Shown here: in pieces, positions 35,747-38,583 of the stretch
Layout of the letters: each line of letters begins with the position of its first letter
Numbering within the stretch: position 1 is the first letter of the stretch
Source of the DNA: an uncultured Parabacteroides sp.
Lineage (GTDB): Bacteria > Bacteroidota > Bacteroidia > Bacteroidales > Tannerellaceae
DNA length: 38,583 nucleotides
Assembly: GCA_944326775.1 (NCBI GenBank)
Contig: CALVFH010000011.1
Coordinates: 1 to 38,583 of the forward strand
Direction: 5' to 3'
The notes under the pieces: model-generated
Told to the model about the DNA's origin: nothing
What the model saw: only the letters and a program-made list of their open reading frames with translations
Databases searched by the model: none
Translations under genes and position numbers: made by a program

Positions 35747-36217
35747 ATGATAGATTTGCCAACTATAAGTAGAGCGAAGGTAACTCCAAAACCCCGGTAT
35801 AAGAAGCCGGATTCGGTAAAGCAACTGGAGAATGATTACTATATCTGGAAATACCGGCAATCCTCTATCCCGGTCCAATGCCGGTTTAAGAAGGCATTCC
35901 GGGACGATACGGCCAACGGGCTTGCCGGATGTATCGAGGCATGGGCGAAAGTTCACGGAGCATTCTTTCAGCGTCAGAACTCCCAAGGCCAGTACGACAG
36001 CCGTTTGAAGAAGTGGCGAAAGTCCGGAACTACAAAAGGTATTGCCGACGTGCAAGTAACATATCGTGGCCGGACGTACAATCTGGAGATTAAGGTTGGC
36101 AGAGACCGGCAGAGCGAAGTCCAGAAGGCTGTAGAAAAACAAATAAAAGCTGCAGGAGGTCATTATGCAGTCATCCATTGTTACAATGACTTCCTGCAAG
36201 AAATAGAATATTATTAA
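35747..36217 (+). CDS. VRR-NUC domain nuclease
   Basis: The 156-residue protein carries a VRR-NUC (PD-(D/E)XK-type) nuclease fold in its C-terminal half: GTTKGIADVQV gives the metal-binding Asp, LEIKVGRDRQ gives the E-x-K pair and Gln, and KQIKAAGGHYAVIHCYNDF the closing helix and strand. Phage-encoded VRR-NUC proteins act as structure-specific or resolvase-like nucleases in DNA replication or repair. The N-terminal 55 residues are basic and may bind DNA. It follows the primase-like gene with one base between them. Confidence 0.88.
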   Translation: MIDLPTISRAKVTPKPRYKKPDSVKQLENDYYIWKYRQSSIPVQCRFKKAFRDDTANGLAGCIEAWAKVHGAFFQRQNSQGQYDSRLKKWRKSGTTKGIADVQVTYRGRTYNLEIKVGRDRQSEVQKAVEKQIKAAGGHYAVIHCYNDFLQEIEYY

Positions 36218-36236
36218 CTTTTTAAAATACAACAAT

Positions 36237-36455
36237 ATGCAACGATTGACTTTTGAACAAGTAAACAACATGAGCGAGGACACGATGCGTCGATTGCTCT
36301 TGGATGAGGTTTTAGACCAGAATTTCAAAGAACAGGCCGAAGAAGAACGCCGCAAGGCTGAGGAAGAGGCCAGAGCCAAGGAAGAAGAGCGTTTGAACGG
36401 TTTCTTTGCTGACAGGTTCAAAAACAAGTCCCCACGATTCGGAGACCAGTATTAA
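36237..36455 (+). CDS. Small coiled-coil protein, function unknown
   Basis: The 72-residue protein is not recognised. It is highly charged, with a helical E/R/K-rich run (EEERRKAEEEARAKEEERL, about residues 38-56) that should form a coiled coil, and it has no signal or membrane segment. It lies 19 bp after the nuclease gene and 21 bp before the next gene, in a plus-strand run typical of phage early genes. Confidence 0.6.
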   Translation: MQRLTFEQVNNMSEDTMRRLLLDEVLDQNFKEQAEEERRKAEEEARAKEEERLNGFFADRFKNKSPRFGDQY

Positions 36456-36476
36456 TCCATTAAAATTAAAAACATT

Positions 36477-37133
36477 ATGGAAACATTAGATGACTTTATT
36501 GTACAGGAAGCCTTGAAAGAAGGCATTATTAAAGAGCTTGAAGTGCAGGAAGAAGGAGTAAATAGGAATCTGGCATCACTCAGGGCTGAAGACTTGCCGA
36601 CTGACATTGGTACGCTACGGAAGATAGTAACCTCGGAAGATGCCTTTGCTAAGTGGATAGATAAGGCGGAGGCTTCCTATATCGGAAAGTTAGGTTTCAT
36701 TCCCAAGGAGGAACGGAAGCGGATAAAGAAAACTTTCCTTGACCTGAAAGAACGAACGGCCTCAGCCCGAAACACTGTTGGCAATTTCCTACAGGCAGAG
36801 AAATACCCTATCATCCAAGATAGCGACGGAACATTACATTACGACCGGGCAGAAGTCGATAGGATATTGACGGAGCGATTCACTAAGCGTTTCACAGAGG
36901 AGGACAAAGAGTATTTCCAAGTTATCCAAGAGGCCAAAGAAGCCCTACAGCGGCTTTTCGACTGGGAGAAAGTACATCTTTACGTCCCGCTACAATACAG
37001 CTCCCAAAACGTCGGAAAATTCCTCATAGAAGAGTTTTCAAAAGATTGGTTCTGCAATGCCATCGGAATCAGGATAGGTAAGATGAACCCAAAAGCTATC
37101 CGGATGTTGGAAGAACAGAACAACGAAGATTAA
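36477..37133 (+). CDS. Phage-element protein of unknown function
   Basis: The 218-residue protein is not recognised. It is acidic and mostly helical. A central region (about residues 85-110, RKRIKKTFLDLKERTASARN) is strongly basic, and the C-terminal part (about 165-210) has mixed strands including VHLYVPLQYSSQNVGKFL. No signal peptide or membrane span is seen. It lies within the element's plus-strand gene run and is followed by a hairpin. Confidence 0.6.
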   Translation: METLDDFIVQEALKEGIIKELEVQEEGVNRNLASLRAEDLPTDIGTLRKIVTSEDAFAKWIDKAEASYIGKLGFIPKEERKRIKKTFLDLKERTASARNTVGNFLQAEKYPIIQDSDGTLHYDRAEVDRILTERFTKRFTEEDKEYFQVIQEAKEALQRLFDWEKVHLYVPLQYSSQNVGKFLIEEFSKDWFCNAIGIRIGKMNPKAIRMLEEQNNED

Positions 37134-37142
37134 TATTAACCC

Positions 37143-37170
37143 GGGGTGTGCGGTAAATTCCGCATATCCC
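37143..37170 (+). promoter_or_regulatory. Hairpin between two element genes
   Basis: GGGGTGTGCGG (37143-37153) pairs with CCGCATATCCC (37160-37170) around a TAAATT loop, using two G-U wobbles. There is no T tract after it, so it is more likely an RNA-stability or regulatory hairpin than a terminator. It sits 20 bp before the next start codon. Confidence 0.5.
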
Positions 37171-37189
37171 ATTAAAAACTCACGTACTT

Positions 37190-37450
37190 ATGAAAATTGT
37201 TAAAGAGACATTGACGGACATCGTGTACTTGGATTACTTTGAGGGAAATCCAGTCCATTTCTACAAGAATAAGCTCACAGGCGAAATAAACATCAATGCC
37301 GACGACGCATTGCACGCAATGGGCTATGAAGGCACATTCGAGGATTATCTCGGGACAGATGAGGGTTTGGACTTCATTAACGAGTGGAAGAAGGAGAACC
37401 CCGGTAAACCGTTCTGGGAAGGTGCTGTAAAACGTATTCCCCATAATTGA
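37190..37450 (+). CDS. Small acidic protein, function unknown
   Basis: The 86-residue protein is not recognised. It is acidic, with alternating strands in the first half (TLTDIVYLDYFEGNPVHFY, then LTGEININADDAL) and a helix plus aromatic end (GLDFINEWKKENPGKPFWEG). No membrane or signal segment is seen. It follows the hairpin at 37143-37170, whose position could affect its translation. Confidence 0.6.
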   Translation: MKIVKETLTDIVYLDYFEGNPVHFYKNKLTGEININADDALHAMGYEGTFEDYLGTDEGLDFINEWKKENPGKPFWEGAVKRIPHN

Positions 37451-37607
37451 ATATAGTTTATCTATAATATATCGTATATATTGTATCTTGAATATAGTAT
37501 AAAAGATTAATAATTATAGGATTAAGTGAAAGTGTAAACGCATAATATTGTACTTTTTTCATACTCGAAAATATACGAAGTTGAACATTTTAATATTCAT
37601 AAACACG

Positions 37608-37871
37608 ATGAGAGACATAAAGACTTTACTTGAAATACCACTGAGCAACATCTTGCTTACGAAGGTAACAGTAGGAGAAATCTCGTACAACATTACGGAA
37701 TTGCACCGGATAATGACGGCTATCGTCGAAGGAGACAACAAGGAAGCATACGAGCTATGCCGACAGTTGTTTATCTACAACGATAACCTTGTAGATAGGG
37801 AATTGCAATTAGCCAAATATTTCATCCAACAGGAAAGCGAGGCCGACGATGGGAAGAAGAAAGCAGAATGA
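37608..37871 (+). CDS. Small helical protein, function unknown
   Basis: From the ATG at 37608 the product has 87 residues. An upstream in-frame start at 37548 would add 20 AT-rich, low-quality residues. The protein is largely helical (VTVGEISYNITELHRIMTAIVEGD, then YELCRQLFIYNDNLVDRELQLAKYF) with no membrane span. Its end overlaps the next gene by 23 bp, a spacing common in phage packaging clusters. No family is recognised. Confidence 0.6.
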   Translation: MRDIKTLLEIPLSNILLTKVTVGEISYNITELHRIMTAIVEGDNKEAYELCRQLFIYNDNLVDRELQLAKYFIQQESEADDGKKKAE

Positions 37872-38328
37872 AAGCGAGATGCTGACAAACATCGAGAAGT
37901 TCTGCCTTGATGCTTACCTTCTGAATGGAGATGTAGACCAAGCCTATACCCTCAGCCGCAGGTCTCGGATTAAGACCGACAGCCAAGTAAATATACACCG
38001 CATGGCTTTGCGCTGGCTGAGGTCTCCCGATGTGAAGAAATACCTTGATGAAAGAAGAATCCTTCTACAAGATAGGGCTTCGGAAGGCGACAAACCGAAA
38101 TCTGGGAGAAGGGATAAGGATGCCATCGTTTCAGAACTGAATATTCTCGCTGATGCTACCAAAGACCCCAAGCAGAAAACGGAAATACTGATGAAGCTGG
38201 CAGACCTGCAACAGATGAAAAGGGACACGACAAAAGAGGAGGAAGATAACACTATCCACTACTATTTGCCGATTAATTGTTCCTCTTGTGAGTTGTATGC
38301 GATGCGGAAGATGGAAAAGGATGAATGA
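37849..38328 (+). CDS. Probable phage terminase small subunit
   Basis: The 159-residue protein resembles phage terminase small subunits, which recognise packaging DNA. The N-terminal region (about residues 14-70) has the small-subunit-like helical pattern FCLDAYLLNGDVDQAYTLSRRS, then ALRWLRSPDVKKYLDERR, a common 'aAyxaAGxs ... Lxxpevxxyi' layout. A helical, charged middle (about 88-125) would form the oligomerisation region. The C-terminal part has two cysteines (CSSC). The large subunit is not in view and should lie beyond the right edge. Detection is from pattern only, so an unrelated HTH protein is possible. Confidence 0.6.
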   Translation: MGRRKQNESEMLTNIEKFCLDAYLLNGDVDQAYTLSRRSRIKTDSQVNIHRMALRWLRSPDVKKYLDERRILLQDRASEGDKPKSGRRDKDAIVSELNILADATKDPKQKTEILMKLADLQQMKRDTTKEEEDNTIHYYLPINCSSCELYAMRKMEKDE

Positions 38329-38420
38329 GGTTACAATCTGCAGGAATCTTATTGGTGTTTTCCAGACACTATCAGCGACTTTTTAACACGGCTATTTTGT
38401 TCCCAGGAACAAATTTTAAG

Positions 38421-38474
38421 ATAGCAAAAATGTTATGTTTTTGTTGTTGCATTATAGCAAAAACGCTATCTTTG
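38421..38474 (+). promoter_or_regulatory. hicA promoter with two matching operator-like sites
   Basis: ATAGCAAAAATGTTAT (38421-38436) and ATAGCAAAAACGCTAT (38454-38469) are near-identical 16-bp inverted-repeat sites spaced 33 bp apart (start to start). The second overlaps the -7 box TATCTTTG (38467-38474). Two copies over a promoter suit autoregulation by the HicB antitoxin. An additional palindrome, TTTGTTCC-CA-GGAACAAA, lies just upstream (38396-38413). Confidence 0.6.
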
Positions 38475-38506
38475 CAGCGTCTTAATATAAAACGGTCTTT
38501 TAAATC

Positions 38507-38583
38507 ATGAAGTACAATCAGTTATTTGCGGAATTGACCGCAGCAGGTTGTTACGTTCTCAGGCACGGGGCAAACCACGATAT
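38507..38583 (+). CDS. hicA: HicA-like mRNA interferase toxin (truncated by the window edge)
   Basis: The first 25 codons are in view (start ATG 38507). They show the HicA pattern MKYNQLFAELTAAGCYVLRHGANHD, where the catalytic His is expected in the G-x-N-H or RHG-x-H context. HicA toxins cut mRNA, and HicB is usually encoded right after. The antitoxin gene must be outside the window. The upstream operators and promoter support a toxin-antitoxin operon that could stabilise the element. Confidence 0.72.
   Translation, partial: MKYNQLFAELTAAGCYVLRHGANHD

Larger units (their letters stand above)
31097..38583 (+). mobile_element. Integrated phage-like element (left part; right end outside window)
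   Basis: All genes from 31097 to the edge lie on the plus strand. They comprise a tyrosine integrase, HTH proteins, a DUF3987 ATPase, a VirE_N/primase-like protein, a VRR-NUC nuclease, small unknowns, a probable terminase small subunit and the start of hicA. This is the early and packaging part of a prophage or phage satellite. The integrase is nearest the host genes, as expected at an element end. The exact left attachment site is not resolved but must lie upstream of the integrase, within about 30.3-31.1 kb. No tRNA lies there. Confidence 0.8.

Overview
The window looks like the chromosome of a member of the Bacteroidales. Parabacteroides is my best guess, but the genus cannot be settled from sequence alone. 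The main evidence is the run of TAnnTTTG -7 promoter boxes, typical of Bacteroidetes, and the core gene families (long RelA/SpoT, DUF4301, GH36 alpha-galactosidase, LepA, PepD, OmpH/Skp-like, enolase). No rRNA or tRNA gene was recognised.

Layout. (1) 1-630: end of a RloA/RloB-type defence operon, with the RloB-like gene complete. (2) 666-800: six-unit, 23-bp palindromic tandem array. (3) 885-13934: an accessory cluster and the highlight of the window. Two leftward genes (a four-repeat PEGA-like exported protein and a charged helical protein) diverge from a rightward block. That block encodes an E1-like activating enzyme, four divergent type VI secretion baseplate proteins (TssG, TssK, TssE and TssF-like), a ubiquitin-like protein ending in a bare glycine, an E2-like conjugating enzyme, two exported or membrane proteins, and an 808-residue lipoprotein/membrane protein. 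The last carries a vWA-like domain, a RING-H2-like zinc motif, several membrane spans and an FHA-like domain. The genes are visibly more AT-rich than the housekeeping genes that follow. (4) 14006-30285: ordinary chromosome with relA, DUF4301, GH36, lepA, a YeiH-type transporter, an exported EEP-family phosphatase/nuclease, a beta-helix lipoprotein, pepD, a small membrane protein, an OmpH/Skp-like gene and eno. (5) 22113-22551 and 30397-30795: two more palindromic tandem arrays, unrelated in sequence but alike in design. (6) about 30.9 kb to the right edge: an integrated phage-like element with tyrosine integrase, HTH proteins, DUF3987 ATPase, VirE_N/primase-like protein, VRR-NUC nuclease, small unknowns, a probable terminase small subunit and a truncated hicA. 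Its right end is outside the window.

How the pieces may work together. In the accessory cluster the E1 gene overlaps the TssG-like gene by 4 bp, and every step of a conjugation cascade (Ubl, E1, E2, RING candidate) sits in one strand-consistent block with a contractile-injection baseplate. No sheath, tube, VgrG spike or ClpV gene is present. The simplest inference is that conjugation of the Ubl regulates or marks a baseplate docked to an envelope complex formed by the 384-, 278- and 808-residue proteins. E1/E2/YukD-like Ubl/RING operons in bacteria, and phage-defence Ubl systems such as Bil, have been described. I am not aware of one merged with T6SS baseplate genes, but I cannot search to confirm that this is new.
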